Source: Clavulina sp. PMI_390
Lineage: Eukaryota > Basidiomycota > Agaricomycetes > Cantharellales > Hydnaceae
Length of the DNA stretch: 64,000 nucleotides
Assembly (NCBI GenBank): GCA_015039315.1
Contig: WIDE01000017.1
Coordinates: 214,181 to 278,180 of the forward strand
Direction of reading: 5' to 3'
Under the pieces are notes generated by a model. The model made no database searches. It saw only the letters and a program-made list of their open reading frames with translations, and was not told the DNA's origin. The translations under genes were made by a program, and so were the position numbers. This document shows positions 46,660 to 56,956 of this stretch, in pieces; position 1 is the stretch's first letter, and the number at the start of each line of letters is the position of its first letter.

Positions 46660-48011
46660 GGGTACTGAGGGGATCCAGAGGATGCAAGATTATCGAGCTC
46701 GGCTGTCATGGGGTAGATATCCTGACGGCGGTTATCGTGCGCATGTCCGTCATGGGCGAAGGATGGAGTATCACGCAGCGGACCACGGCAAGCCTAGGTC
46801 GGAGAGGGCTGAACCGATTAGCCTCGGTTTGAAGCATGCTTATATACTAAGCCTTACGAGAATCGAAGAGCTAGGAGCCTTTTCTGATTTGAGAGCCGCT
46901 AGTTCCTTTGACGCCTTAGAAGAGGTTTTAGGCTAGGCGAACATGTTCTCACTTCCCTGCAGCTTCTGCCGCTGAGCGGGATAGACGCGTAGGCAGGAGA
47001 GCCACTCGGCGCCTGTTTTAGGACGATTGACAGACTGCCGTAGGTACAGGCAGGGCACGGCGGAGGATCCAGTGTTAGTGTCTGATTGGGGCAGGCGCTT
47101 CCAGATTGCCCACGTCAGGATCGTTCACACCCACAACCCTTGGACACATCAGCGCGGAGGACTATCAAAGCCCTCGATAATTATGGTTTTCACCTCTTGC
47201 ATTGGACAACTCTATCTGTCTTGTTCAACTTGTATGACCAAAGGACACTCAAAACTCGACTGAAAATGGACAAGCGTTTCAAGGGGACGAGCAACATAAT
47301 GCCTTCAATCTTGGAAGGGTTTTTCATGTGCCAACGCATGTGTGTACAATATGCGAGTGGGAGAACTACTAATACCCATCAGTAGTACTGTAGATTTGCA
47401 AGCGATCTTTGACTCAGTTCACGGACGCATGACGTTTCTCCAGTTGCCCATCACTGTGCGCTCGGAAGAGGACGGATTGACAGTGGATGGGCTTGTGTGA
47501 CTTGCACCCAGGCCGCCTCGGCCGATGCTCACGCTTCATCTTCCCCGGTGAGACGCCCGGGCGAATGGGGGTGGGGCCATTGGAAACCATCGAGTTGTTG
47601 CGAGAGCTTGGCTTCTGTGATCTATGTATATGTGGTGTATATGTGTATCTGCCTTGGAAGGCCGTATACTTGGGGCCACATGTAACTCACCCAAGCCTGA
47701 TCGATCGCCGCCGTTCTCGTTATGCTCGCCATACGCTGAGGTTCTGATTGGACAACACGCTGCGCAGCCCACATGCCTTCAGGGGCCACCATTACAAAAG
47801 AATAAGCAGGAACAACTAAAAAAAAAGTAAAACTGCCGGCGCCGTGTGCCCAACGAACGCTTGCGAACACGGCTGCCCTCCCCTCCACAATGGCGTCACC
47901 TGATGCACCGGCACCTCTCAGACACTAACAGAATATAAAAAGCTCTAGCATTCGCTCCACCCTCTCTCTTCCTCTGCCTCCTCCCTCCATTTCACATCGC
48001 ATACACGCAGA
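46660..48011. other. Divergent promoter region upstream of catalase
   Basis: About 1.35 kb between two divergent starts. It is long for this window, so it may carry distal control elements of the catalase gene. A 102-codon plus frame at 46628-46936 overlaps the secreted gene's start and looks like chance. A TATA box lies at 47934-47940. Confidence 0.5.
47934..47940 (+). promoter_or_regulatory. TATA box of the catalase gene
   Basis: TATAAAA about 72 bases before the ATG at 48012, with a C/T-rich leader between, as expected for a strongly expressed gene. Confidence 0.65.
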
Positions 48012-50427
48012 ATGCCTTCCAAGCAAGTCCTCCAGGGCACCGATGGTGCTACCTACACCACCAGCAACGGTGCCACTCACCCCGGCCACCCTTACGCGTC
48101 GCAGCGCGTCGGTCCGAACGGGCCCCTCGTTCTGCAAGGTACGCACCTCGATCGATCTCGGCGTTGATCCAATTCAAGCTCTCTGCTCATCCTCGATGTT
48201 TTCCGTCCGACTGCAACAATAGACTTCCACCTCATCGATGCCCTAGCTCACTTTGACCGTGAGCGTATCCCCGAGCGTGTTGTCCATGCCAAGGGTGCTG
48301 GTGCACACGGCACCTTCACTGTCACCAAGGACATCTCCCACCTCACCACTGCCAAGCTCTTCGAGAAGGTCGGCACCACCGCAAAGACCACCATTCGTTT
48401 CTCTACCGTCGGTGGTGAGAGCGGATCTGCTGATACGGCTCGTGATCCTCGTGGATTCGCGATCAAAGTTAGGACAGAGGAAGGCAATTGGGATATGGGT
48501 GAGTCGAGCATCAATGAATCCCAGGGCTATCGCACCTTCTCTCTCTCTCGTTTCCCCATGCCAATACTTCCCCGCGGTTGTGGCGCGGCGCACGGTCATT
48601 TGACCCCTCACCTTTCAGCGGCTATTGGTCGCATTCTCTGGGAGCTATACCAGAAGCATGGGGATCCTTATCGAATATCACGATGATCATTGGACGATTG
48701 GCCAACTGACCTACTTTTGACTTTTCAATGCAGTTGCAAACAATACTCCCGTCTTCTTCATTCGTGACCCCGCAAAGTTCCCACACTTCATTCATACCCA
48801 GAAACGCGACCCGCAGACTCATCTCAAGGATCCTGAGTAAGTTCTTTTCTCCAGCACGTCTTACTCAGACCACATGACACAATCTGACAACCAACTGCTC
48901 CTTATAGTATGTTCTGTATGTGATCTCTCGATTTGCTCTTCGCACGTCCCTGGTCCACTGTTCCTTGTCCATTCTCACTCGCTCCGCTTTGCGCCGATGG
49001 TGGCTGATTTCCACTCACCTGACGATCTTCTCCAATAGGGGACTACCTGTCTCAGAACCCCGAGTCCATCCACCAAGTTCTCATCCTCTTCTCCGATCGT
49101 GGTACCCCCGATGGATACCATCACATGCATGGTTATTCCGGCCACACCTTCAAGCTCGTCAACAAGGAGGGCAAGGTCACCTACACCCAATGGCACTACC
49201 GCGCGGACAAGGGCTTCAAGACCCTCACCAACGCCAAGGCCGGTGAGCTCAGCGGCTCCAACCCCGATTACGGCCTCCAGACCTTGTTCGAGGATATTGA
49301 GGGTGGCAACTACCCCAGCTGGACCGTCTACATCGTGAGTATGACATGCGAGCACAAATTTCATTTTGACCCCCTTGCTTATCCTACACCTCTCTCACCT
49401 CTAGCAAACCATGACCCCTGAGCAAGCCGAGGCTTTCAGGTACAACGTCCTTGACCTCACCAAGATCTGGCCACACAAGGAATTCCCCCTCCAGGAAGTC
49501 GGCAAGATCGTGCTGAACGAGAATGCGCAAAACTACTTCGCCGAGATTGAACAGTCCGCGTTCTCCCCAAGCCACCTCGTCCCTGGTATCGAGGCCAGCG
49601 CTGACCCGTAAGCTCTTTCCTCTTTCCTCGGACTGGATATGCCATCGATTGCTCAACGTTCTCTATTCTTCCCCTTCCAGCGTCCTCCAATCCCGCCTGT
49701 TCTCATACCCCGACACCCACCGCCACCGTCTCGGCGTGAACTACCAGCAGATCCCCGTCAACGCCCCCGTGTGCCCCGTCGCCAACTTCCGTGAGTCAAT
49801 GCACTACTCGAACTCTTGGCTTCTCGACACTCATCTTTTTTTTCTGTACTCTAGAGCGCGATGGTTTCATGGCCATCAACAACCAAGGCTCGCGCCCCAA
49901 TTACATCTCCACCCTCCTTCCTCTCAACCACCCCAAGCCTGCTTACCGCCTCGCCGACCATGAGGTTTGGTTGGGCGCTGCTGCACCTGAGCTCTCCGAG
50001 ATCACTGAGCGTGAGTCCACCACATCTACTCGTTATCCTCCTGAACTCGTCTGACATGGAGGATGGGATTTATCTAGTCGACTTCGAGCAGCCCCGTGCT
50101 CTCGTCACCAAGGTCATGGATGAGACTGCTCGTGCCCACCTCGTCGAGAACCTCGCGGGTCATCTCGGTGGTGTCAAGACCGCCGCCATCAAGGAGCGCC
50201 AGCGTGAGTACTCTCTCCTACATTTACAGCTCTTCCTGCGATGTCTCATGCGCTATCTGCCCCTTTGGACTGCGTTCAAAAAATCAGTCTCCATCTTCGC
50301 CGCTGTGGACCAGTCGTTCGGCGACGCCGTGGCTAAGGCGATCGGACACCCATCCGTGAAGCCCCTGCAAGTGAAGCCTGCTTCCGAGGCTCTGAAGTTC
50401 CGCCCCAACATTGGCTTCAAGAACTGA
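48012..50427 (+). CDS. Monofunctional heme catalase, small-subunit type
   Basis: Converts hydrogen peroxide to water and oxygen. It starts '[20 protein letters not shown]' at 48012. The distal His is in '[20 protein letters not shown]', followed by '[20 protein letters not shown]', the Asn region '[19 protein letters not shown]', '[17 protein letters not shown]' and the proximal heme-ligand Tyr in '[20 protein letters not shown]' (about 49690-49750). '[16 protein letters not shown]' follows, and the protein ends '..[12 protein letters not shown]'. About 510 residues after removing some nine introns. No C-terminal SKL-type peroxisomal signal, no secretion signal and no C-terminal flavodoxin-like domain, so it is the small-subunit clade, cytosolic or sorted by another signal. 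Codon use is strongly C-ending, as in highly expressed fungal genes. Confidence 0.97.
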
Positions 50428-50769
50428 AGAAATCGATGACTGAGAACACATCAAAGGGATAAAAACGGCTGTTGTAAATTCCTGTAACTGTACTATGTAT
50501 GTATAGCTGCCCTCCCATACCTACATGTGTGTAAAAAATCGTAGCCTTCAACATATTGTCTGTCGTTCGATGAACATGGAAACTGATTGCGGTATACTAG
50601 GTGATCTAAGCAGTAGGCACTTTCCATCACCATAGTAATCGGGCTCATGGGTATTGAGGATGAGGTATCGCTATTAGATCAGATATAAGATACATTTGCG
50701 ACTCGTGTAAAGGGGCACGATAGTATTTCCGCTTGGTGTGGGCCTCGAGCGTACCTAGCAGATCATCCA
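50428..50769. other. Convergent intergenic, catalase / SYN8 3' ends
   Basis: 342 bases between two stops. Contains the catalase 3' UTR. Nothing else recognised. Confidence 0.5.
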
Positions 50770-51874
50770 TCACGTCTTGAATAGAATTATGAGTATGAGG
50801 AGTATTACGATCAATCCTGCTATCGTCAGCGTTGACCCTATAAAGTGAAAGCAACATAAAGGCGGTTAGGTGTGCATTTCTCAGCTGGGAAAGTTTGACC
50901 GGGGGTGGGGACAAAACGAAGATCAAACTAATTCTGCGGTGGCTTCGCCTGTTTTCTGCCAGAAGATAGCAAAGCGGAAAGGCACAAATCAAGAAGCGGT
51001 ACCCACAGTTATCTCGTGCTCCCCTGCTGAACGTCTCCAGTCGGCGCCGGGCTCCACCTAACCGCAGCGCGGTGTTATCTATCCCGGACTCAAGGTCCTC
51101 CAATAGGCCCGTATGAACATCCAGTTCCTCGCCAATGTTTTCTGACAGCTCGCGCTGGCGACGGATGGAGCCCGAGAGGGACTCGAGCCGGGTGTCTTGT
51201 TCTGAAGGGTAGAAGAGGTAAGGAACAATGTTGTATACTTTCATAGATAGGGGTAGAAGGGAAGAAGGGCTCTTACCGTCCATCATGTGTCGTTGGGTCT
51301 GCATCTCTTCGCCAGAGTCAAAGGGGGGCGTCGACGCTCTTGACGGCTCATCTCGATAGGGAGTGTCGAAGGGAGAGGGGTTTGAGGGTTTGGGGAGTTC
51401 GGAGGATGATGGAGATTTGTCTTGAGGTGCTGGTTCTGGAGGTTGATAGTCTGGTATGCTGCCGAGGGCGGAGACGGGGCACAATTGGATGAGGAACATT
51501 GGGAGTGATGACGGGGCGAGGGGGTAGATATAGATGGTTCATTATAAAATTACGGGTCTCCGATTGCCAATGAGGGAGGGGGACACATACTCATCAATCT
51601 CGACACCTTCCTCTAACAACATCTTCCGCGCACGTTGCCACTGCGAGCGCAGTTGTTCCGCAGATTTTACCAGCTCTGACGCCTCATAAGACGATGAGCT
51701 CCCTACAGATTCCTGCTCAAGCTCTAGAATCCCTGATCGAAGCACTCCCATATTACGCTTGATAGTCGTCAGCTGGGCAGACGGAGCAGTCTTTCCAAGT
51801 GTTTGTAGTCGCTGGCGTTCCAGCAGTGAGGACAGCGTTTGGAAAGAGAGGGAGGACAGTTTGGCGGTCGCCAT
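50770..51874 (-). CDS. SYN8: Syntaxin 8-type Qc-SNARE
   Basis: An endosomal tail-anchored SNARE. It starts 'MATAKLSSLSFQTLSSLLER' at 51874. The N-terminal helices ('LTTIKRNMGVLRSGILELEQ') are spliced after 'EEGVEID' to a Pro/Ser-rich linker ('DIPDYQPPEPAPQDKSPSSS'). The SNARE helix runs 'LESLSGSIRRQRELSENIGE', 'ELDVHTGLLEDLESGID', 'NTALRLGGARRRLETFSRG'. A phase-1 intron then leads to the last exon: 'DNWSTLTIAGLIVILLILI' and 'ILFKT', the membrane anchor, stop at 50770-50772. At the central ionic layer the usual Gln of 'LDEQNE' in animal syntaxin 8 is replaced by His in 'LDVHTG'. About 250 residues. The inverted-repeat element begins 85 bases upstream of the ATG. Confidence 0.85.
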
Positions 51875-51959
51875 TTTTGTACGAGTCTCTTCCGGTCAGA
51901 CAAGAAGAGGTTACAAGGTCGCAAGTTCACAAGGGCGATGACGAGAGAGCTTGGCCGTG

Positions 51960-52187
51960 TAGGGTTGCCTCCACGGGTATGGTCACTCAACAGCCCCAAA
52001 CACGGTTCGAGAGGGTGGCCACCCACCAATCTTGAGGCTTTGCCTTGGTGAAACCCTCTTAATCGTAATAAAAATGTTATCTAATGACAAGATGCAATAA
52101 AATTGTATGTCTAATGTGCTCAGTTGACGACGTAATGGTGGCTCGGGTGGTATCTCGAGCGCGCATGCATGTCCCAACGGTCGATGA
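51960..52187 (+). repeat. Left 228-bp terminal inverted repeat
   Basis: Matches the reverse complement of 52889-53116 without gap or mismatch by eye. Identity ends at '..CGGTCGATGA', after which the two sides differ completely. Confidence 0.93.
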
Positions 52188-52695
52188 GGGGACCCCCAAA
52201 GCGTTGATAAATCGTCTGGTGAGGTGCTGATGACTATTTAAATCCGCCAAGGGCTTGTTCTGAGGTCACTGAGATGGATTTTGGTGAAGGACCTTATACA
52301 GCATTTATCCTAAGCTTCCGACAAGGCCTGTTACTTGGGGTATGTTCCCCTGAGCCACTAGATTAGTTTTCAGGCCTGCCCTTAGCCTACTAGGGTTCCC
52401 AATTGTCCACTTACTCCTTGTTGATTGTGCTTCCATCTTCATTCATTTTATCCACGGTACTCTAGGGGCTCTTGGGATGTAATTTCTTGTTATTATCACA
52501 ACTTCAAGGATCAAGCTATTTATATAAATTATCGGACCGCCTCAATACCCCTGCTTCGTTGTTCGCGTCTTGGTGAAGTTTCAATAGAGGGCCTCCATGG
52601 TACATCTTTCCATTTTGGGACGGCGCTTGGGCACTGACATTCGAGAGCACACCGCTCAAGCAGTCGGCATAGTATTACTGTTTCTCGTTGTCCAA

Positions 52696-52992
52696 TTAGA
52701 CGCCAATTAAATCTGATTCTTTAAAATCCTGTGGTCTGATCGTGTGAAAAAACGTGTAGGAGTCTTTGTACACGTCACTGAGAAAGTGGGGGAACCAAAA
52801 GGCCAACCCAACAATGCTCCTAAGGGATATAGCCTTTTGAAGTTGTAGATTAGCTATCTTTATTGCTAAGACTATCTTTTGGAGTCCTTCATCGACCGTT
52901 GGGACATGCATGCGCGCTCGAGATACCACCCGAGCCACCATTACGTCGTCAACTGAGCACATTAGACATACAATTTTATTGCATCTTGTCAT
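52696..52992 (-). other. 98-codon open frame partly inside the right inverted repeat
   Basis: A minus-strand frame starting in the right repeat and running into the interior. Its interior part looks protein-like ('AIKIANLQLQKAISLRSIVG', 'LAFWFPHFLSDVYKDSYTFF', 'HTIRPQDFKESDLIGV'), but I recognise no transposase or other family. It may be a captured gene fragment or chance. Confidence 0.3.
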
Positions 52993-53116
52993 TAGATAAC
53001 ATTTTTATTACGATTAAGAGGGTTTCACCAAGGCAAAGCCTCAAGATTGGTGGGTGGCCACCCTCTCGAACCGTGTTTGGGGCTGTTGAGTGACCATACC
53101 CGTGGAGGCAACCCTA
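52889..53116 (-). repeat. Right 228-bp terminal inverted repeat
   Basis: The mirror of 51960-52187, ending GGCAACCCTA next to the flank GCCGTGTG. Confidence 0.93.
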
Positions 53117-53270
53117 GCCGTGTGTGTTTGGCCCTGTTGTGCGCTAATGAGCCGCGGCTGATCTCCGCAACAAGAGGATCACTTGCAAAGAAGCAAATGT
53201 AGTCGTTTGAGAGTAAAATATGGAATGGCAAAAAGACATGACAGGAGAGTACAGAATAAATGGAAGACTG

Positions 53271-55624
53271 CTAGACCTTGGCCCAACCAACCTTGGCCTT
53301 CTTTTCAGCTGCTGGCTTTTTCTCTGGTGCTGCAGGTGCTGAACCGTCAGCAGATTTGGGCTTAGGTAGTGGTGAAGACTTGAGGTTGTCAAATATCCTC
53401 TCCGCATATTCGGTGTTCCTGATGAAGAGGGAGCCATATCGTCTCCCAATCGTCGACTCCACGATCTTGACAACATTCTGTACATCCAAAATGACACATT
53501 AGCAACATCGAAACACTGAGGAAGTTGAATAGATGATCCTTACATCGTTAATCGCAAAGTCGGTGTCGCTGGTAGAGATTGTCTCGCCATCCAGCAACTT
53601 GCCACCCTCGATACCTGCTCGGCTGACACTTCTGCTAGCAAGCTTCAACGCCATCAGCTGCTGAACGAGCGTCTCCTCGTCCTGATCCAAGAAGTTTGCC
53701 AGCTTCGCCGCATCGAGAGAAGTGTACAGCTTGAGCATGGTCCGTAGTGTTTGTACAGGCTGCAGTGCGCGGACGTCTTGAAGGAAGATGGCAAGATGGC
53801 GAGCGGCGGGCTCGATGGGTGGTTGAGCCTTGTATTTCTCAAGCAGCGCGAGGTCCTCGTAAGGTGGGGGCTGGGAGGCGATGAATTTGGGGCAGGCAAA
53901 CATGAAGAGCTCCTCGAATGCTCCACTCTCATACTCTCTATTGACAACGGAAAAAACTTGAGTTGAGATGAGAGAATGTGAGATAAACCACCATACCCTC
54001 GTTGCAGTTTCCCATACTGTTCGCCAACGCGTTCCTTCAACCCAATCATCGTGTTTTCGTCCAACCGGGTAGGCGACATGGTAATCCCGAGAGCAAGGAG
54101 AGCGTACATACGATCGGCCATCTTGTTGATCTATCACAGCCCATAGTAAGTCGCCGAATTATGGTAGTTGTCTCTTGCACAAACCTGGTCGTATTGGTAA
54201 CTCCTGGTGTGATAGGGCCGCATCCTCGAAACAAAGTTGAGCACATTAACAAAGGTCCTGTTGGCGTCGGGATATCGCCTCAGGGAGAGGTAGCAGAACC
54301 CAACATAATAGTAGGTGGCAACATGGCAAGCTGTGACGCGAGTGAAGAACGCCTAAATGCATCGTCAGCATCGGTGGACTACTCGTATCTAGTAGTGCCA
54401 ACCTTGGGGGTGAGCTCGATGCTGTCCATGACTTTTAGTGCGAGAGTGAAATCGCCGAGGAGGACGTGCACTCTCAGTAGACCAATTATGCTAAAGTAGC
54501 CCAAGGCTTTGTACAGCGGCTTAGACCCAAAGTCTCCGGCGACCTCCCTGTGCCAAGAGGCGTCAGTCATCAGTAAGAAGACTGGCAATTGGGAACGCAC
54601 TCGATCTCTTCTGCTGACTTGCCCTCCTTGGCGGCATTCAGTTGCTCGTTGATTTTAGACTTTTGGATTAGAGAGTAGAGAACGTTGAGAACACTATAGG
54701 TGCTCCAGATCTACAGCACCATGTTAGGCCAGATTGAAGCGTGCAGCATCGTGTGAATATAGATACCTGAGAGCCGCCTTCTGCGAGCAGTGTGACGTCT
54801 TCTTCTGTCCTCTGCTTTGCCTTGCTTCGCCAAGCACAGAAGTTTTGGTATTGGTAGATGAACTCGTCGACGATATCCCAGAGCCATTGTTCAGGAAGGT
54901 TCAAGGGCACAGGTTCATCGGAGTCTTCGAGTGTGGAGATTAGGATGGGGCTATGAACAATGGCCCCTTAGACACTCACTTAGGATGTAGTTAAAGAGCT
55001 CGCAACTGTTCTCGTAGGAGTGGAAGCGATCGTCAACGTCAGGTTGTAACCGGGAGTACACGTGCCTATTTTAAGGAATGGCGTAAGTCTTTACCAATAA
55101 AGCTTAGGGGTAAAAAGTAGAATCACCGATAGTACAGCTCCCGATACAGAGTCAAGAAGACCTGATCGTCTTCGACAAGGGGTGCAATAAGTTCAGCCTC
55201 GGGCCACTCGATTTTGGCATAATACTTCTCCGTCAGCTTGCTCCACCCGCCCTCGTACGCAGAGTTGATCTCGGCAACGTTGTTATTGAGAATGGCTTGG
55301 TGGAATTGGAGAATGAACTTTTTGAGATCTAGAAGTGAGCTGCGAGGTGGGGAAGAGAGACCATCAGAGACGTACGCGCTTAACGTCATTGGGGATTTGA
55401 GCAAAGGCGGCTTGTTGAGCGAGCTGCTGCTGGACCGCGATGAGAGCTGCTTCGTCAATCACTGGCCCAGGTTGGGCTGCAAGGTGACATAGTTAGCACA
55501 TGGCGTGGTCATATCGACGACCGATTGGCTCACTTTCGTCGTAGGGGACCCCAAAATTTCCGATGTCCACATCAGCCTCATCTTCCTCCAACTCGAAATA
55601 GTTTGCTCGATGCTCAGTCTCCAT
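53271..55624 (-). CDS. Eukaryotic translation initiation factor 3 subunit l
   Basis: A PCI-domain subunit of the eIF3 octamer core, which binds 40S ribosomes and mRNA. It starts '[20 protein letters not shown]' at 55624. Exon 2 gives '[20 protein letters not shown]', then '[20 protein letters not shown]', '[19 protein letters not shown]', '[20 protein letters not shown]', '[20 protein letters not shown]', '[20 protein letters not shown]', '[20 protein letters not shown]' and the C-terminal PCI part '[20 protein letters not shown]'. The tail is Ala/Lys/Pro-rich and ends '..KAKVGWAKV'. About nine introns; spliced length about 570-580 residues, the normal eIF3l length. eIF3l is absent from budding yeast but usual in filamentous fungi. 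Confidence 0.94.
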
Positions 55625-55822
55625 TTCTCAAAAGCAGTTAGGCAAAGTGGTACCAATAGATGTAAACAAGGGCTCATTGCCGCCTCGAAGGCAGCTTGTC
55701 GTGGATCGCATCTATTGCTTCACGAAATGACGGGGCCAGTTCGTGTCCCGCGGAGAGTTTCATGCATAGTTCACTAGTATCGAGGGATATGAGGCCAAAA
55801 TCTTTGGGGGAAAGCAATGCAA

Positions 55823-56793
55823 TTATGCTGGTGAAGGAGGGACGAGTATGTCCCACATAGCCTTGGCAATTACGTCAATTCCATCATGCTCTGCACTTGC
55901 CCGCAAGCGGGCTTCCTTCACGAATTCGCCTTTCAACACTCCAGAAGCCTCCCTCGCATCTATGATGCGGCTGACAATGTCATTATGGAACTCCGGATGT
56001 CCCTAAAGAATGAACGGATTACTATTGGTTCGGTTGCGGCCCACTTTAGGCTAACCTGGACACACAGAACATGGATGTCCTGGAGAGACTGGATAGGTTG
56101 CCCCCGATTGTAGGACAGAGCGATGCCCTGGACTTGACAGACGGGTGACGATCCAAGCAGTTCAAATTGTGGGGGAACCGATGGCACATGGTCCCTATGC
56201 ATCTGTTGTATCCTCTGGAGACAGTGCAGGTGAGAATCATTAAGAATTCAAGCTTCAGAGGCGAAGACGGACTAGTATATCTCGACCGAAGATCAGCTTT
56301 CCAGCACCTGTCAGCTGCACTTCATACGTCCCAACCTCCCAGCCAGCAGGGTTTGGTATGCAGGTCCCACCAAGTGCCATCGCAACTGCTTGTTGACCGA
56401 AGCAGATGCCAAAGACTTTGATCCGGGGGAACTGAGTGATCAACTTGCTGATATATGCGTAAAGCATAGGCGTCCATGGCAAGGACTTGTCATAGGCGGA
56501 GGCAGCTTGAATCGTATTCACAGTGAGATAGTGGTAACACGACAGGCAGGTTAGCATGGTCGCATACCACTCCCGGATATCAGTACAGCGTCATATTGTG
56601 CGAGTTTATTATCGGTAGGGTATTCTTGCTGGACGACATCATATCCATCCAGTGACCACTCGATCGATGACTCAGGACGAGTACGCTCCAGAGAGCTCTC
56701 TAGCATAGTACGAAAGATGTCGACATAGTTGCCGTATTGAGACTTTACGGAAGGAACAGGCGTATCGCAAAGTAAGATTGCAAGCTTTATCAT
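55823..56793 (-). CDS. Class I glutamine amidotransferase-like protein
   Basis: A stand-alone GATase domain as in fungal GMP-synthase-like amidotransferases. It starts 'MIKLAILLCDTPVPSVKSQY' at 56793; a second Met 14 codons upstream in the same frame is less likely from family starts. Motifs: 'YDVVQQEYPTDNKLAQYDAV', 'LISGSG', the nucleophile Cys in 'IKVFGICFGQQAVAMALGG' (about 56440-56380), 'GWEVGTYEVQLT' and the His/Glu in 'HVLCVQGHPEFHNDIV'. The end is '..DILVPPSPA', stop at 55823-55825. About 260 residues. The triad is intact, but the partner synthase and true substrate are unknown. It lies 200 bases downstream of the eIF3l start, in tandem, and shares a 163-base divergent promoter with the nucleotidyltransferase gene. 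Confidence 0.88.
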
Positions 56794-56956
56794 GATCGAT
56801 GTGTCGAGTGAGAACTGAACCAAAAGAGGCAAGAAGGAACGCGTGACACTGCGAGGTCACAGTGGCGTCACACCACTTGCTTTCCTCCCTCCATTGACTT
56901 GCTTTGGTCTACCACTTGAAACTGTGCATATATCTGGCCTTTTGTGGCGGTTTTTG

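Larger units (their letters stand above)
51960..53116. mobile_element. Non-autonomous inverted-repeat DNA transposon, 1,157 bp
   Basis: The two ends are 228-base inverted repeats, identical over their full length as I read them base by base. The ends start TAGGGTTGCCTCCACGGG. The interior of about 700 bases has no transposase. The element fills most of the gap between SYN8 (ATG 51874) and the eIF3l stop (53271); without it the gap would be about 240 bases. Flanks show two possible target duplications: TA just inside the ends, or an 8-base pair GGCCGTGT/AGCCGTGT with one mismatch. The first would suggest Tc1/mariner, the second hAT. Perfect repeats imply recent insertion or gene conversion. 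Confidence 0.9.

Noticed and set aside
46628..46936. 102-codon plus frame at the secreted gene's 5' end
   Set aside because: Overlaps a better-supported start with signal peptide on the minus strand; no family features.
51958..51962. Firm assignment of the element to Tc1/mariner from its TA ends
   Set aside because: The TA is part of the inverted repeat itself, the shared GCCGTG flank argues for a longer duplication, and no transposase is present.
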